The notes: generated by a model not told the origin, from the sequence alone. A stretch of DNA of 64,000 bases from Gemmobacter caeni (GCF_003054195.1 NZ_QBKP01000019.1:1-64000), one strand, 5' to 3'; positions 28,498 to 39,507 are shown, numbered from the stretch's first letter. Made by a program: numbers and translations.

Positions 28498-31400
28498 ATG
28501 AAGATCGAGCGGAAGTTCACGACGGAAACCACCGGCGCATACGGCGCCATGTCCTTCTCGACCACCACCTCTGAAATCCGCAACCCGGATGGCAAGGTGG
28601 TGTTCCGCAATGAGGCGGTCGAGGTTCCGGAGGGCTGGAGCCAGGTTGCCTCGGACGTTCTGGCGCAGAAATACTTCCGTAAGGCCGGGGTTCCGGCGAT
28701 CCTGAAGCGCGTGAAGGAAAAGGGCGTGCCCGAATTCCTGTGGCGCTCGGTTCCCGATTCCGAGGCGCTGGCCGCACTGCCCGAAGACGCCCGTTTCGGT
28801 GGCGAGACCTCGGCCAAGCAGGTCTTCGATCGTCTGGCGGGCGCCTGGGCCTACTGGGGCTGGAAGGGCGGCTATTTCACCTCTGAATCCGATGCCCGCG
28901 CCTATTATGATGAAATGCGCTTCATGCTGGCCCGCCAGATGGCGGCGCCGAACTCGCCCCAGTGGTTCAACACCGGCCTGCACTGGGCCTATGGCATCGA
29001 CGGCCCCGGCCAGGGCCATTTCTATGTCGATTACAAATCCGGCAAACTGACCCGCTCGGACAGCGCCTATGAACATCCGCAGCCCCATGCCTGCTTCATC
29101 CAGTCGGTCAGCGATGATCTGGTGAACGAGGGCGGCATCATGGACCTCTGGGTCCGCGAGGCGCGTCTGTTCAAATACGGCTCGGGCACCGGCACCAACT
29201 TCTCGTCGCTGCGCGGCGAGGGTGAGAAACTGTCGGGCGGCGGCAAGTCGTCGGGCCTGATGGGCTTCCTCAAGATCGGGGACCGCGCGGCGGGCGCCAT
29301 CAAATCGGGCGGCACCACGCGCCGCGCCGCCAAAATGGTGATCTGCGACATGGATCACCCGGACATTGAGGAATTCATCAACTGGAAAGTCATCGAAGAG
29401 CAGAAGGTCGCCAGCCTCGTGGCCGGCTCCAAGATGCACGAACAGCACCTGAACGCGATCTTCGCCGCAATCCGTGGCTGGGACGGCAGTGTGACCGACG
29501 CCTGCGATGCCACCAAAAACGAGGCGCTGAAAACCGCGATCCGTGCCGCCAAGAAGGCGATGATCCCGGAAACCTATATCAACCGCGTGCTGCAATATGC
29601 GCGGCAGGGTTTCGACAGCATCGAATTCCCGACCTATGACACCGATTGGGATTCGGAAGCCTATATCTCGGTCTCCGGCCAGAACTCCAACAACTCGGTC
29701 CGCGTCACCGATGCCTTCCTGCAAGCGGTGAAGGACGATGCCGACTGGGCGCTGGTGCGCCGCACCGATGGCAAGACCGCCAAGACGGTGAAAGCGCGCG
29801 AGCTTTGGGATCAGGTCGGCCATGCCGCATGGGCCTGCGCCGATCCGGGCATCCAGTTCCACGATACCGTCAACGCCTGGCACACCTGCCCGGAAGATGG
29901 CCCGATCCGCGGCTCGAACCCCTGTTCGGAATACATGTTCCTCGATGACACGGCCTGCAACCTTGCCTCGATGAACCTGTTGACCTTCTTCAGCGAGGGT
30001 CGGTTCGACGCGACCGCCTATATGCATGCGACGCGCCTCTGGACCGTGACGCTGGAAATCAGCGTGATGATGGCGCAGTTCCCGTCGAAGGAAATCGCGC
30101 AACTGTCCTATGATTTCCGCACGCTGGGCCTTGGCTATGCCAATATCGGCGGTCTCTTGATGAACATGGGTCTGGGCTACGACTCGACCGAGGGCCGCGC
30201 GCTCTGTGGGGCGCTGACCGCGCTGATGACCGGCGTGACTTACGCCACCAGCGCCGAAATGGCGGGCGAGCTGGGGGCTTTCGCGGGCTACAGCCGCAAT
30301 GCCGCGCATATGCTGCGCGTCATCCGCAACCACCGCCGCGCGGCCTATGGCCATGTCTCGGGCTATGAGGCGGTGAACGTCTCGCCCGTGGCGCTGGATG
30401 CCGCCAACTGCCCGGATGCTGAACTGGTGACGCTGGCGAAATCGGCCTGGGACGAGGCGCTGAGCCTTGGTGAAAAGCACGGCTACCGCAACGCCCAGAC
30501 CACCGTCATTGCCCCCACCGGAACCATCGGTCTGGTGATGGATTGCGATACCACCGGGATCGAGCCGGATTTCGCGCTGGTGAAGTTCAAGAAACTGGCT
30601 GGCGGCGGCTATTTCAAGATCATCAACCAGTCGGTTCCGGCGGCGCTGGAAACGCTGGGCTATTCCTCGGGTCAGATCGCGGAAATCGTGGCTTACGCCG
30701 TGGGCCATGCCAGCCTCGGCAATTGCGCGGGCATCAACCATACCGCGCTGATCGGCCACGGCTTCGGCCCGCGCGAGATCGAGAAGATCGAGGCGGCGCT
30801 GCCGTCCGCCTTCGACATCCGCTTTGTCTTCAACCAGTGGACGCTGGGCGAGGAGTTCTGCCAGAAGACCCTTGGCATCCCGGCCGACAAGCTGAACGAT
30901 CCGGGCTTTGACCTGCTGCGCCACCTTGGCTTCACCAAGGCGCAGATCGACGCTGCCAATGACCATGTTTGCGGCACCATGACGCTGGAAGGCGCGCCCT
31001 TCCTCAGGGCCGAACATCTGCCGGTCTTCGATTGCGCCAACCCCTGCGGCAAGAAGGGCAAGCGCTTCCTGTCGGTCGAAAGCCACATCACCATGATGGC
31101 GGCGGCGCAGAGCTTCATCTCGGGCGCGATTTCCAAGACGATCAACATGCCGAATTCGGCCTCGATCGAGGAAACGCTGGCGGCTTATGAACTGTCGCAT
31201 TCGCTTGGCATCAAGGCCAATGCGCTCTATCGCGACGGATCGAAACTGTCGCAGCCGCTGGCTGCCGCGCTGGTCGAGGATGACGAGGAAGTCGAGGAAA
31301 TCCTCGCCACCGGCACCCCGCAGGAAAAGGCCATCGTGCTGGCCGAGAAGATCATCGAAAAGGTGGTCGTGAAGGAAATCGTGCGCAGCCACCGCGAAAA

Positions 31401-32187
31401 GCTGCCGGAACGCCGCAAGGGCTATACCCAGAAGGCGGTTGTGGGCGGCCACAAGGTCTATCTGCGCACCGGCGAATATCAGGACGGCAGCCTTGGCGAA
31501 ATTTTCATCGACATGCACAAGGAAGGCGCGGGCTTCCGGGCGATGATGAACAACTTCGCCATCGCGGTCTCGGTTGGCCTGCAATACGGCGTACCGCTGG
31601 AGGAGTTTGTTGACGCCTTCACCTTCACCAAGTTCGAACCGGCGGGCATGGTGCAGGGCAATGACTCGATCAAGAACGCGACGTCCATTCTGGACTATGT
31701 GTTCCGCGAACTGGCTGTCAGCTATCTCGACCGCACCGATCTAGCCCATGTCGCCCCCAAGGGAGCGTCGTTCGATGAGCTTGGTGGCGGCGTGGCCGAA
31801 GGCAAGCGCGACACCAATCTGGAGCCGGTGAGCGAAAGCGCCGCCTCCAAATCGCTGGAGGTGCTGCGGCAGATCTCCTCGACCGGCTATCTGCGCAAGC
31901 GGCTGCCGAAAGAGCTTGTGGTGCTGCAAGGCGGCATGGGCGCCACCGCGCTGGGCGGCGATCCGGCGGCGGTCAACATGCTGATGCCCGACGCGACCCG
32001 CGCCACCGGCACCATGGGCGCGACGACCGCGCTGGCCTCCGGCTCGGTCTCGCTGGATGCGCGCACCAAGGCGAAGATGCAGGGCTACGAAGGCGACCCC
32101 TGCGGCGAATGCGGCAACTACACGCTGGTCCGCAACGGCACCTGCATGAAGTGCAACACCTGCGGCGGCACCAGCGGCTGTAGCTGA
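28498..32187 (+). CDS. nrdJ: Adenosylcobalamin-dependent (class II) ribonucleotide reductase
   Basis: Reduces ribonucleotides to deoxyribonucleotides using a radical made from coenzyme B12, with or without oxygen. 1229 residues, the long alphaproteobacterial form. Visible features: [10 protein letters not shown] (about residue 155), [33 protein letters not shown] (about 475, glycyl/thiyl loop region), and [20 protein letters not shown]. The C-terminal cysteine-rich tail ([18 protein letters not shown], then CNTCGG) can reload the active-site disulfide or bind zinc. Start ATG 28498 follows AGGACGG. It lies beside the cob genes that make its cofactor. Confidence 0.96.
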   Translation: MKIERKFTTETTGAYGAMSFSTTTSEIRNPDGKVVFRNEAVEVPEGWSQVASDVLAQKYFRKAGVPAILKRVKEKGVPEFLWRSVPDSEALAALPEDARFGGETSAKQVFDRLAGAWAYWGWKGGYFTSESDARAYYDEMRFMLARQMAAPNSPQWFNTGLHWAYGIDGPGQGHFYVDYKSGKLTRSDSAYEHPQPHACFIQSVSDDLVNEGGIMDLWVREARLFKYGSGTGTNFSSLRGEGEKLSGGGKSSGLMGFLKIGDRAAGAIKSGGTTRRAAKMVICDMDHPDIEEFINWKVIEEQKVASLVAGSKMHEQHLNAIFAAIRGWDGSVTDACDATKNEALKTAIRAAKKAMIPETYINRVLQYARQGFDSIEFPTYDTDWDSEAYISVSGQNSNNSVRVTDAFLQAVKDDADWALVRRTDGKTAKTVKARELWDQVGHAAWACADPGIQFHDTVNAWHTCPEDGPIRGSNPCSEYMFLDDTACNLASMNLLTFFSEGRFDATAYMHATRLWTVTLEISVMMAQFPSKEIAQLSYDFRTLGLGYANIGGLLMNMGLGYDSTEGRALCGALTALMTGVTYATSAEMAGELGAFAGYSRNAAHMLRVIRNHRRAAYGHVSGYEAVNVSPVALDAANCPDAELVTLAKSAWDEALSLGEKHGYRNAQTTVIAPTGTIGLVMDCDTTGIEPDFALVKFKKLAGGGYFKIINQSVPAALETLGYSSGQIAEIVAYAVGHASLGNCAGINHTALIGHGFGPREIEKIEAALPSAFDIRFVFNQWTLGEEFCQKTLGIPADKLNDPGFDLLRHLGFTKAQIDAANDHVCGTMTLEGAPFLRAEHLPVFDCANPCGKKGKRFLSVESHITMMAAAQSFISGAISKTINMPNSASIEETLAAYELSHSLGIKANALYRDGSKLSQPLAAALVEDDEEVEEILATGTPQEKAIVLAEKIIEKVVVKEIVRSHREKLPERRKGYTQKAVVGGHKVYLRTGEYQDGSLGEIFIDMHKEGAGFRAMMNNFAIAVSVGLQYGVPLEEFVDAFTFTKFEPAGMVQGNDSIKNATSILDYVFRELAVSYLDRTDLAHVAPKGASFDELGGGVAEGKRDTNLEPVSESAASKSLEVLRQISSTGYLRKRLPKELVVLQGGMGATALGGDPAAVNMLMPDATRATGTMGATTALASGSVSLDARTKAKMQGYEGDPCGECGNYTLVRNGTCMKCNTCGGTSGCS

Positions 32188-32210
32188 CCCGCTGTCGGGC
32201 GCAGAAAACG

Positions 32211-32242
32211 AAAGGCGCGAACCGGAGAGGTTCGCGCCTTTT
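32211..32242 (+). terminator. nrdJ terminator
   Basis: AAAGGCGCGAACC, loop GGAGA, GGTTCGCGCCTTT then T: a perfect 13-bp stem 24 bases after the nrdJ stop; it can also serve cobA on the other strand. Confidence 0.9.
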
Positions 32243-32288
32243 CAATTTGTTGCGCCTGCTTTCTCGTGTAGTGGATGAAGCGAGGGTC

Positions 32289-33008
32289 TCACGCCTCCGC
32301 CAGCGGTCCATAGAGGATCAGCGCCGGGCTGGTGGATTCTGTGCCATCCAGATGGGCGGCGAGGCTGGCGACGGTGAAGCGTTCCAGCCGTTCCTCGGCA
32401 GTGCTGACGCCATGGGCCAGCAGCGCGGGGGTCTCGGGCGGCAGGCCATGGGCGATCAGCGCGGCGGCCAGTTCGGGGAAGGTGCGCTTGCCCATGTAGA
32501 TCACCGTTGTCGCGCCGGGGTCGGCCAGCGCGGGCCAGTTCAGCGTTTCGGGCAGGCCGCCTGTCACATCGGCGCCGGTCAGGAACTGCACCCGCCGCGC
32601 GGTCAGCCGCCGGGTCAGCGGGATCGCCGCCGCCGCCGCCGCCGCCGAGGCCGAGGTGACGCCGGGCACGATTTCAAACCTGATGCCCGCGTCGCGCAGC
32701 GCGGTCATTTCTTCCTCCAGCCGCCCGAAGATGCCCGCATCGCCGGATTTCAGCCGCACCACCTGGGCACCCGCCTGCGCATAGTCGACCAGCAGGCGGT
32801 TCACATGCTCCTGCCGGGCCGAGGGCCGCCCGGCGCGCTTGCCGACCGAAACCAGATCCGCGTCGGCCCGCGCCAGATCGAGGATCGGCCCCGAGGACAG
32901 ATCGTCATACAGCACCACATCGGCGGCCCCGAGCCGTTTCACCGCCTTCACGGTCATCAGGTCCGGGTCGCCGGGGCCGGAGGATACGAAGGTGACGAAG
33001 CCGGTCAT
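32289..33008 (-). CDS. cobA: Uroporphyrinogen-III C-methyltransferase
   Basis: Two SAM-dependent methylations turn uroporphyrinogen III into precorrin-2, the entry to B12 (and siroheme). It has the family motifs VSSGPGDPDLMTVKA at the N-terminus, VRLKSGDAGIFGRLEEE (about residue 85), and GVTSASAAAAAAAIPLTRR. 239 residues, no CysG reductase/ferrochelatase domains. The start overlaps the stop of cobB by four bases, so it is the last gene of the cobL-E-M-B-A operon. Confidence 0.93.
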   Translation of the reverse strand: MTGFVTFVSSGPGDPDLMTVKAVKRLGAADVVLYDDLSSGPILDLARADADLVSVGKRAGRPSARQEHVNRLLVDYAQAGAQVVRLKSGDAGIFGRLEEEMTALRDAGIRFEIVPGVTSASAAAAAAAIPLTRRLTARRVQFLTGADVTGGLPETLNWPALADPGATTVIYMGKRTFPELAAALIAHGLPPETPALLAHGVSTAEERLERFTVASLAAHLDGTESTSPALILYGPLAEA

Positions 33009-34330
33009 GTCGCTTCTCCGATCAGGTGGAAATAGGTGCCGCTGGCCAGCCCCCGGCGCGATCCGGTTTCCGGGACGGCGGTGCCGTTGGCATCCTCGAC
33101 TTGGGCGAGCGGCATATCGGGTTGCGCGAGGATGGTCGAGTAGTGAAATTCATGCCCGCGCAGCCTTGTGCCTTTGGCCATGCCGGGCATCGCGGCCTCC
33201 AGCCGTGCAAGGCGATAGCCCAAGTGCATCCTGCGCTTTTCATACGAGGTTTCAAGGCCCAGCAACCCCGCCATGCGATGCCGCTGCCCCTTCGCATCGA
33301 CCAGACCGGCGCCCATCGCCATATAGCCCCCGCATTCGCCATGCACCGGGCGCGTGGCGGCGAAGGCGGTCAGGCGGGCGCGGAAACGCTCTGCCGCCGC
33401 CAGCGCGCCTGCATGCAGTTCGGGGTAGCCGCCGGGCAGCCAGCAGGTGGTGGCGCTGTCGTCGGGGCCTTCGTCGCCAAGCGGCGAGAAGGGCAGGATC
33501 TCGGCCCCCTGTGCGCGCCAGTCGGCCAGAAGATGCGGATAGGTGAAGGAAAACGCCGCATCCTGCGCCAGCGCGATGCGCTGGCCGGGGGGGGGCATGC
33601 GGCGGGCGGTACCGGGCCGTACGCGGGTCGTCCTGGCGGCATGGCGGAGCGCGTCAAGATCACAATGCGCGGCGATGAACGCCCCGGCCTCGTCAAGGAT
33701 GCGGTGCAGATCTGCGGTCTCGCCCGCCTGCACCAGCCCCAGATGACGTTCCGGCAGTTCGATCGTGGCGCGGCGCGGCAGGGCGCCGAGCACCGCAACA
33801 CCATGTGCCGCCATCCCGTCGCGGATCAGTGCCTCGTGCCGGGGGGAGGCCACACGGTTCAGGACCACCCCGGCAATGGTCAGCCCCGGACGCATGGCCT
33901 GGAACCCGAGCGCGGTGGCGGTAGCGCTTTGCGCCTGACCGGAGGTGTCGATCACCAGCACGACCGGCCAGCCCGTCAACTCTGCCAGATCGGCACTGGC
34001 GCCGATGCCGGTCTCGCCCGCTGCCGCCACCCCGTCACACAGGCCCATGGAGCCTTCGGCCAGTACCAGATCGGCCCCTGTCGCCGCTGCCAGCAGCGCG
34101 CCGATGCGCGGCGCGGGCATGGCCCAGGTATCAAGGTTGACAGAAACCCGGCCCGAGGCGGCGGTGTGAAAGGCGGGGTCGATGTAATCGGGCCCGCTTT
34201 TGAACGGCTGCACCTCCAGCCCGGCGGCACGGAATGCGGCCAGCAGCCCAAGCGTCACCGTTGTCTTGCCGGTGCCCGAGGCGGGGGCCGAGATGATCAG
34301 ACCCGGTGGCAGGGAAACGGGCGGCAGCAT
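33005..34330 (-). CDS. cobB: Cobyrinic (hydrogenobyrinic) acid a,c-diamide synthase
   Basis: ATP-dependent amidation of carboxylates a and c using glutamine. It has an N-terminal dethiobiotin-synthetase-like P-loop (ISAPASGTGKTTVTLGLL), EGSMGLCDG, then a C-terminal class I glutamine amidotransferase-like domain with the cysteine in HGECGGYMAMG. 441 residues. The start overlaps the cobM stop by one base (TAATG) and the stop overlaps cobA by four bases. Confidence 0.94.
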   Translation of the reverse strand: MLPPVSLPPGLIISAPASGTGKTTVTLGLLAAFRAAGLEVQPFKSGPDYIDPAFHTAASGRVSVNLDTWAMPAPRIGALLAAATGADLVLAEGSMGLCDGVAAAGETGIGASADLAELTGWPVVLVIDTSGQAQSATATALGFQAMRPGLTIAGVVLNRVASPRHEALIRDGMAAHGVAVLGALPRRATIELPERHLGLVQAGETADLHRILDEAGAFIAAHCDLDALRHAARTTRVRPGTARRMPPPGQRIALAQDAAFSFTYPHLLADWRAQGAEILPFSPLGDEGPDDSATTCWLPGGYPELHAGALAAAERFRARLTAFAATRPVHGECGGYMAMGAGLVDAKGQRHRMAGLLGLETSYEKRRMHLGYRLARLEAAMPGMAKGTRLRGHEFHYSTILAQPDMPLAQVEDANGTAVPETGSRRGLASGTYFHLIGEAT

Positions 34331-35112
34331 TACAGGCCTTCGGGAAAGCGCGGATGGGTGCCGACCGGGCGATAGCGGCGGTCGTAGTCACCGGCATACA
34401 GGCGGCTTTCGCCGAAATCCTCGGCGGCCAGCGCGGGGCCGACAAGGATCAGCGCCGTGCGCTCCATCTCCGCCCCCACAGCGGTTTCCAGCGTAGAAAG
34501 CGTGGCGCGGACGATGAGCTGGTCGGGCCAGCTTGCGCGCCAGACCACGGCGACCGGGCAATCGCTGCCGTAATGCGGCGAAAGGGTTTTCACTACGGTT
34601 TCAAGCACATGTACCGAAAGGTGAATGGCCAGCGTCGCACCGGTGCGGGCAAAGTTTTCCAGCGCCTCGCCCTCGGGCATGGCGGTGGCACGGCCCGAGG
34701 TGCGGGTCAGCACCACCGATTGCGCGACGCCCGGCAGGGTGAGTTCGGCGCCCAAAGCCGCAGCGGCAGCGGCGAAGCTGGGCACGCCGGGCGTCACGTC
34801 ATAGGGGATGCCAAGGGCGCGCAACCGGCGAAGCTGCTCCCCCATCGCCGACCAGACCGACAGGTCGCCCGAATGCAGCCGCGCGACATCGTGACCTTCG
34901 GCATGGGCGGTGGCGATCTCGGCCATGATCTGGTCAAGGCTCAGCGGTGCGGTGTTCACGATCCGCGCGCCGGGGGGGCAATGGCTCAGCAGCGCCTCGG
35001 GCACCAGACTGCCCGCATAAAGACAGACCGGGCAGGCGGCGATCAGGTCGCGGCCGCGCAGGGTGATCAAGTCGGCCGCGCCGGGGCCTGCGCCGATGAA
35101 ATGGACGGTCAT
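34330..35112 (-). CDS. cobM: Precorrin-4 C11-methyltransferase
   Basis: Methylates C-11 of precorrin-4 with SAM. Tetrapyrrole methylase fold: [18 protein letters not shown] at the N-terminus, [47 protein letters not shown] and [17 protein letters not shown]. The start at 35112 overlaps cobE by four bases. 260 residues is typical. Confidence 0.94.
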   Translation of the reverse strand: MTVHFIGAGPGAADLITLRGRDLIAACPVCLYAGSLVPEALLSHCPPGARIVNTAPLSLDQIMAEIATAHAEGHDVARLHSGDLSVWSAMGEQLRRLRALGIPYDVTPGVPSFAAAAAALGAELTLPGVAQSVVLTRTSGRATAMPEGEALENFARTGATLAIHLSVHVLETVVKTLSPHYGSDCPVAVVWRASWPDQLIVRATLSTLETAVGAEMERTALILVGPALAAEDFGESRLYAGDYDRRYRPVGTHPRFPEGL

Positions 35113-35453
35113 GCGGGGATTCCTTGGGCAAGGGCCAGCGTCACACGCCCGCCGGGGGCAACAAGACGCGGGCAGATCAGGGGGGCGCCGGGGCCTGCGG
35201 CGGCAAGGGCGGCGGCCTCGGCGACCGAGCCAGCCCCATAGCGTGCGGGCTGGCGGGGCGAGGGGGTTTCGGTCGCCTGCGCGCGCAGGGCCGCCAGCGG
35301 TACGGCGATGACCGCGCGCCCGGCCAGCGCGGGATGTGCGGCCTTGTCCTCGGGAAGGGCGAGCACTTGGGGCGTGCAAGGCGCCAGTGCCAGTGCGGCG
35401 GCGAGGTCGGCCTCGGTGGCCGTACTGCGCAATCCGATCCCGGCGACGATCAT
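35109..35453 (-). CDS. cobE: Cobalamin biosynthesis protein CobE (CbiG C-terminal type)
   Basis: A 114-residue protein matching the C-terminal domain of Cbi[20 protein letters not shown] at the N-terminus, an inner [13 protein letters not shown] segment, and [18 protein letters not shown]. It is required for B12 synthesis in some aerobic organisms, though the exact step is not settled. Start at 35453 (MIVAGIG) overlaps the cobL stop (ATGA). Confidence 0.85.
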   Translation of the reverse strand: MIVAGIGLRSTATEADLAAALALAPCTPQVLALPEDKAAHPALAGRAVIAVPLAALRAQATETPSPRQPARYGAGSVAEAAALAAAGPGAPLICPRLVAPGGRVTLALAQGIPA

Positions 35454-36613
35454 CGGGTGACGCTCCATTGTACCACGGGGCGGGCGGCCTGCCAGTCGCG
35501 GAAGGCGCCAAGGCGGCCGCTTTGGGCAAGGTCGATGCGCAGCAGGCTGCCGCCGTGGGTGGCATGGGCCGCGTAAAGCGTGGCCTCGGTTTCCAGCGTC
35601 ACCGCATTGGCCACCAGCCTTGTGCCCTCGGGCAATTGCGCCCAGAGCTGTGTCAGCAGATCGGGCGTCAGCCCGCCGCCGATGAACACGGCATCGGGGC
35701 GCGGCAGGTCTGCGATCCGTTCGGCGCTGTCGCCGTGGTGGGCGTGCAGGCGATGGGTCAGACCGAAGGCTTCGGCATTGGCGCGGATGTTCGGCAGCCG
35801 GTCGGCGCGGGCCTCTACCGCCGAGGCGCTGCCACCGGCAAGGCACCACTCGACCGAGACCGAGCCGGACCCTGCGCCCAGATCCCACAGATGTTCCCCC
35901 GCGCGTGGCGCCAGTGCGGCCAGCGTCAGCGCCCGCACCGGGGCTTTGGTGATCTGGCCATCGCTTTGGAACAGCGTATCAGGCAGGCCGGGAGTGCGGG
36001 GCAGGCCGGGGTCGTGCGCCTCGATGGCCGCCAGCAGGGGGGCTTCGGGGGCGTCAGACGGCGCAGGGCCGATACGCTCTTGCGGGCCGCCAAGCCTTTC
36101 CAGCAGGGTGACACGGGCGTTGGGATGGCCGTTGGCGGTCAGCCAGTCGCAGAGCCCGGTCGCCGCCGCGCCGTCGCGCAGGGTGACCAGCGCGCGGGTG
36201 CCGCGTGTCAGTAGCGGTCGCAGCCGGGCGCAGGGCGCGGCGTGAAGGCCGAGGCAAAGCACCTCCTCCATGCGCCAGCCCAGCCGGTTGCAGGCCAGTT
36301 GAAAGGACGAGGGCGTGGGGTGGCTGACCCATTCTCCGGGCGCAAGGTCGCGGATCAGGCTGCCGCCCGCGCCATGCCAGAACGGATCGCCGGAGGCCAG
36401 AACCACGGTGCGCCGCCCGCGCGCCGCCAGCACCGGGGCGGTGGAAAACGGCACCGGCCAGGCGACACCCCGCGACCCCGCCTGTGCCAGCGCCAGATGG
36501 CGCGGCCCGCCGATGATGATTTCCGCCGCATCCAGCAGGTCACGACTTGCGGCGGGCAGCCCGTCAAGGCCATCTTCGCCCAGACCGAGGATATGGAGCC
36601 AGGGATCAGCCAT
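35450..36613 (-). CDS. cobL: Precorrin-6Y C5,15-methyltransferase (decarboxylating)
   Basis: A two-domain enzyme. The N-terminal CbiE-like tetrapyrrole methylase ([37 protein letters not shown]) is fused to a C-terminal CbiT-like methyltransferase/decarboxylase (about residues 210-387, [20 protein letters not shown]). 387 residues. The start codon at 36613 shares bases with the divergent cobK start (CATG), so its Shine-Dalgarno and promoter must lie inside cobK. First gene of the cobL-E-M-B-A operon. Confidence 0.94.
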   Translation of the reverse strand: MADPWLHILGLGEDGLDGLPAASRDLLDAAEIIIGGPRHLALAQAGSRGVAWPVPFSTAPVLAARGRRTVVLASGDPFWHGAGGSLIRDLAPGEWVSHPTPSSFQLACNRLGWRMEEVLCLGLHAAPCARLRPLLTRGTRALVTLRDGAAATGLCDWLTANGHPNARVTLLERLGGPQERIGPAPSDAPEAPLLAAIEAHDPGLPRTPGLPDTLFQSDGQITKAPVRALTLAALAPRAGEHLWDLGAGSGSVSVEWCLAGGSASAVEARADRLPNIRANAEAFGLTHRLHAHHGDSAERIADLPRPDAVFIGGGLTPDLLTQLWAQLPEGTRLVANAVTLETEATLYAAHATHGGSLLRIDLAQSGRLGAFRDWQAARPVVQWSVTR

Positions 36614-37340
36614 GACGCGCATTCTTCTTCTGGGCGGCACGACCGAGGCGAGCGCCCTTGCCCGCGCTTTGGCCGGGACCGGGGCGGATGCGGTGTTTTC
36701 CTATGCCGGGCGCACCGATGCGCCCCTGGCCCAGCCCCTGCCGACCCGTGTCGGGGGCTTTGGCGGGGCCGAAGGGCTGACGGCCTGGCTGCGGGCCGAG
36801 GGGATCACGCATGTGATCGACGCGACCCATCCCTTCGCGGCGCAGATGAGCCACAACGCCGTTGCGGCCTGCGCCGCCACCGGCGTTGCGCTGGCCGCGC
36901 TGGAGCGTCCGGCATGGCAGGCCGGGCCGGGCGACCGCTGGACCTGCGTGCCTGATCTGGCGGAAGCGGTGGCGGCGGTGCCCAAGGCGGGCGCGCGGGT
37001 GTTTCTGGCGATCGGCAAGCAGCATGTCGCGGATTTCGCCCGGAAACCCGGTAACCACTATCTGCTGCGGCTGGTCGATCCGCCGGGCGTGCTGCCGCTG
37101 CCAGATGCGACGGCGGTGGTGGCGCGCGGTCCCTTCGATCTGGCGGGCGATCTGGTTTTGATGCGGGACCATCGCATCACCCATGTCGTCGCCAAGAATG
37201 CCGGGGGCAGCGGCGCGCGCGCGAAGCTCGATGCCGCGCGTGACCTGGGTTTGCCGGTTGTGATGATCGACCGGCCCGCGATCCCGCCGCGCGCGCGGTT
37301 CGGCGATGTCGCGAGCGTCATGGGCTGGCTGGCGCGCTGA
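36612..37340 (+). CDS. cobK: Precorrin-6A reductase
   Basis: NAD(P)H-dependent reduction of precorrin-6A to precorrin-6B. It begins ILLLGGTTEASALARALAG, followed by ATHPFAAQMSHNAVAAC, ARVFLAIGKQHVADFA, and a C-terminal VVAKNAGGSGARAKLDAA. 242 residues. It is the only plus-strand gene amid minus-strand cob genes, and its ATG overlaps the cobL ATG back to back. A dispersed repeat lies between it and the convergent cobJ. Confidence 0.93.
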   Translation: MTRILLLGGTTEASALARALAGTGADAVFSYAGRTDAPLAQPLPTRVGGFGGAEGLTAWLRAEGITHVIDATHPFAAQMSHNAVAACAATGVALAALERPAWQAGPGDRWTCVPDLAEAVAAVPKAGARVFLAIGKQHVADFARKPGNHYLLRLVDPPGVLPLPDATAVVARGPFDLAGDLVLMRDHRITHVVAKNAGGSGARAKLDAARDLGLPVVMIDRPAIPPRARFGDVASVMGWLAR

Positions 37341-37369
37341 CCTGGCCGCCGCGCAAGTGGCGGGGACAG

Positions 37370-37406
37370 GATGCCTCCGGCGGGGATATTTGGGCCAAGA
37401 TGAAAC
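37370..37406 (+). repeat. Dispersed palindromic repeat, copy B
   Basis: A GCCTCCGGCGGGG hairpin, then ATATTTGGGCCAAGATGAAA. It lies between the convergent ends of cobK and cobJ and may act as a transcript 3' end. Confidence 0.7.
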
Positions 37407-37420
37407 TGCGGCGCGGGGCA

Positions 37421-38152
37421 TCAGGCGGATCTTGGCGTGTAGACGTAGGGGCCGATACGGCGGGTGGCCGAATTGCCCACCAGAACGACCGTGCGCATGT
37501 CGGCCATATCCTCGGTCGCCTCGGCCAGTGCGACGGTGCGCAGGTGCTGTTCCGGGGTGGAGACCGCACGGGCAAAGGTGATCAGCCGCGCGGGGTCACA
37601 GCATTCGCGCAGGATCTCCAGCACGCGGGCAAACTGGTGCGGGCGGGATTTTGACCGGGGGTTGTAGAAGGCCATGGCGAAATCCGCCTCGGCGGCAAGG
37701 CGCAGCCGGCGTTCGACCAGCGCGAAGGGCTTGAGGTTGTCGCTGAGGTTGATGGCGCAGAAATCATGGCCCAGCGGTGCCCCGGCGGCGGCGGCGGCGG
37801 CCAGCATCGCCGTGATGCCGGGCAGCACCGTGATGGGGACATGCGCGAGGTCGGGCCGCGCCTCCAGCGCCTCGAATACCGCGCTGGCCATGGCGAAAAC
37901 GCCGGGATCGCCCGAGGAGACCACGACAACCCGCGCGCCCTTTGCCGCCATTTCAAGCGCATGGGTGGCGCGGTCCAGCTCCACCCGGTTGTCCGAAGGG
38001 TGCAGCGTCAGGCCCGGGCGCGGCGCCACGCGGGCGACGTAGGGGATATAGCCCACCACATCGGTGGCCTGATCCAGCGCCGCCGCGACCTCGGGCGTCA
38101 CTTTCGCGGCGTCGCCGGGGCCAAGCCCCGCGATGATGACCGCGCCGGTCAT
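37421..38152 (-). CDS. cobJ: Precorrin-3B C17-methyltransferase
   Basis: Ring-contracting enzyme of the aerobic pathway: methylates C-17 of precorrin-3B. It has VIIAGLGPGDAAKVTPEVAA at the N-terminus, DVVGYIPYVARV, VVVSSGDPGVFAMASAVFEA, AMLAAAAAAGAPLGHDFCAI and FYNPRSKSR. 243 residues. The start overlaps the cobI stop (ATGA). Last gene of the riboswitch-led operon. Confidence 0.94.
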   Translation of the reverse strand: MTGAVIIAGLGPGDAAKVTPEVAAALDQATDVVGYIPYVARVAPRPGLTLHPSDNRVELDRATHALEMAAKGARVVVVSSGDPGVFAMASAVFEALEARPDLAHVPITVLPGITAMLAAAAAAGAPLGHDFCAINLSDNLKPFALVERRLRLAAEADFAMAFYNPRSKSRPHQFARVLEILRECCDPARLITFARAVSTPEQHLRTVALAEATEDMADMRTVVLVGNSATRRIGPYVYTPRSA

Positions 38153-38874
38153 TCCGCAATCTCCGGCCGGCGGCCATGGCCATGGACCAGAACCACCGCG
38201 AAATAGGGACAGTCGGCGGTATCCACCTCGGCCAGCGGCGCGATGCGCTGACCGGGCATGGTGCCGCGCTCGACCAGCCAGGCCTCGGACAGGCGGCCCG
38301 CGCTTTCCAGCGCGCGGCGGATCTTCGGCAGGTTGCGCCCGGTCTTCATCACCGCCAGCGCATCGGCGCGCTGCATATGCGCCACCAGATCGGGTTCGGG
38401 CAGGGTACCCATCAGCACGCTCAGCACATCGTCGCCCCAGGTGATGGGCTGGCCGGTGGCGTGCCAGCAGCCAGCCATGCCGGTGATACCGGGGATCACG
38501 CTGACCTCCACCCGGTCCTTCAGCCGGGCGTAGAGATGCATGAACGAGCCGTAGAAGAAGGGGTCGCCCTCACAGAGCACGACCACCTCGCCGGGCAGGC
38601 TGGCCAGCCGGTCAGCCCAGGCGTCATAGAACCGCGCCAGCGCCCCGATATATTCGGGGCTGTCGAAGGGCAGTTCGGTGGTGACCGGATATTCCATCGC
38701 ATATTCGGTGACACCGGGGGCGAGCATCCCCTCGACGATGCTGCGGGCCTGACCGCGCCGCCCGGCCTTGCGGAAATAGGCGATCTGGCTGGCACCACGC
38801 AGGGCCCGGTCGGCACGGACCGAGATCAGGTCGGGGTCGCCCGGGCCAAGCCCGGCACAGATGATGCTGGCCAT
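38149..38874 (-). CDS. cobI: Precorrin-2 C20-methyltransferase
   Basis: Methylates C-20 of precorrin-2 with SAM. It has IICAGLGPGDPDLISVRADR, VVVLCEGDPFFYGSFMHLY, and VIPGITGMAGCWHATGQPIT. 241 residues, normal length. It lies three bases after the cobH stop and overlaps cobJ by four bases. Confidence 0.94.
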   Translation of the reverse strand: MASIICAGLGPGDPDLISVRADRALRGASQIAYFRKAGRRGQARSIVEGMLAPGVTEYAMEYPVTTELPFDSPEYIGALARFYDAWADRLASLPGEVVVLCEGDPFFYGSFMHLYARLKDRVEVSVIPGITGMAGCWHATGQPITWGDDVLSVLMGTLPEPDLVAHMQRADALAVMKTGRNLPKIRRALESAGRLSEAWLVERGTMPGQRIAPLAEVDTADCPYFAVVLVHGHGRRPEIAE

Positions 38875-38877
38875 GGC

Positions 38878-39507
38878 CTATTCCTTCCGGCTGGCAAGCG
38901 CGTTGACGGCGGCGACCGCGATGGCCGAGCCGCCGAGCCGCCCCTCCACCGCCATGGCCGGGCAGGGCGGGGCTGCCATCAGCGCAGCCTTCGATTCCGC
39001 CGCGCCGATGAAGCCGACGGGGCAGCCGATGATCGCGGCAGGGCGCGGGGTGGCGGGGTCTTCCAGCAGGTTCAGCAGGTGGAAAAGCGCGGTTGGCGCA
39101 TTGCCGATGGCCACCACCGCACCTGCCAGATGCGGCCGCCACAGTTCGACCGCCGCAGCACTTCGGGTATTGCCCATGGCGCGCGCAAGCTCCGGCACCT
39201 CCGGGTCATGCAGGGTGCAGATGACCGCATTGCCCGAAGGCAGGCGCGGCCGGGTGATGCCTTCGCTGACCATACGCGCATCGCAGAGGATCGGCGCGCC
39301 CGCCTCCAGTGCCGCCCGTGCCGCCACCGCCATGCCGGGGGTGAAACGGATGTGCTGCTCCAGCCCCACCATCCCGGCGGCATGGATCATGCGGACCGCG
39401 ACAATCTCCTCCTCCGGCGTGAAGCGCGCCAGATCGGCCTCGGCCCGGATCGTGGCGAAGGAATGCAGATAGATCGTGGCGCCATCGGTTTCATAGAGGT
39501 GTGGCAT
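38878..39507 (-). CDS. cobH: Precorrin-8X methylmutase
   Basis: Moves the methyl group from C-11 to C-12 to form hydrogenobyrinic acid. It has AVRMIHAAGMVGLEQHIRF with the family histidine, GAPILCDARMVSEGI, GNAPTALFHLLNLLED, and IIGCPVGFIGAAESKAAL. 209 residues. It overlaps the end of cobG by 17 bases. Confidence 0.94.
   Translation of the reverse strand: MPHLYETDGATIYLHSFATIRAEADLARFTPEEEIVAVRMIHAAGMVGLEQHIRFTPGMAVAARAALEAGAPILCDARMVSEGITRPRLPSGNAVICTLHDPEVPELARAMGNTRSAAAVELWRPHLAGAVVAIGNAPTALFHLLNLLEDPATPRPAAIIGCPVGFIGAAESKAALMAAPPCPAMAVEGRLGGSAIAVAAVNALASRKE

Noticed and set aside
28225-31584. Minus-strand frame of about 1100 codons opposite nrdJ
   Set aside because: nrdJ is unmistakable on the plus strand; the minus frame has shadow composition.
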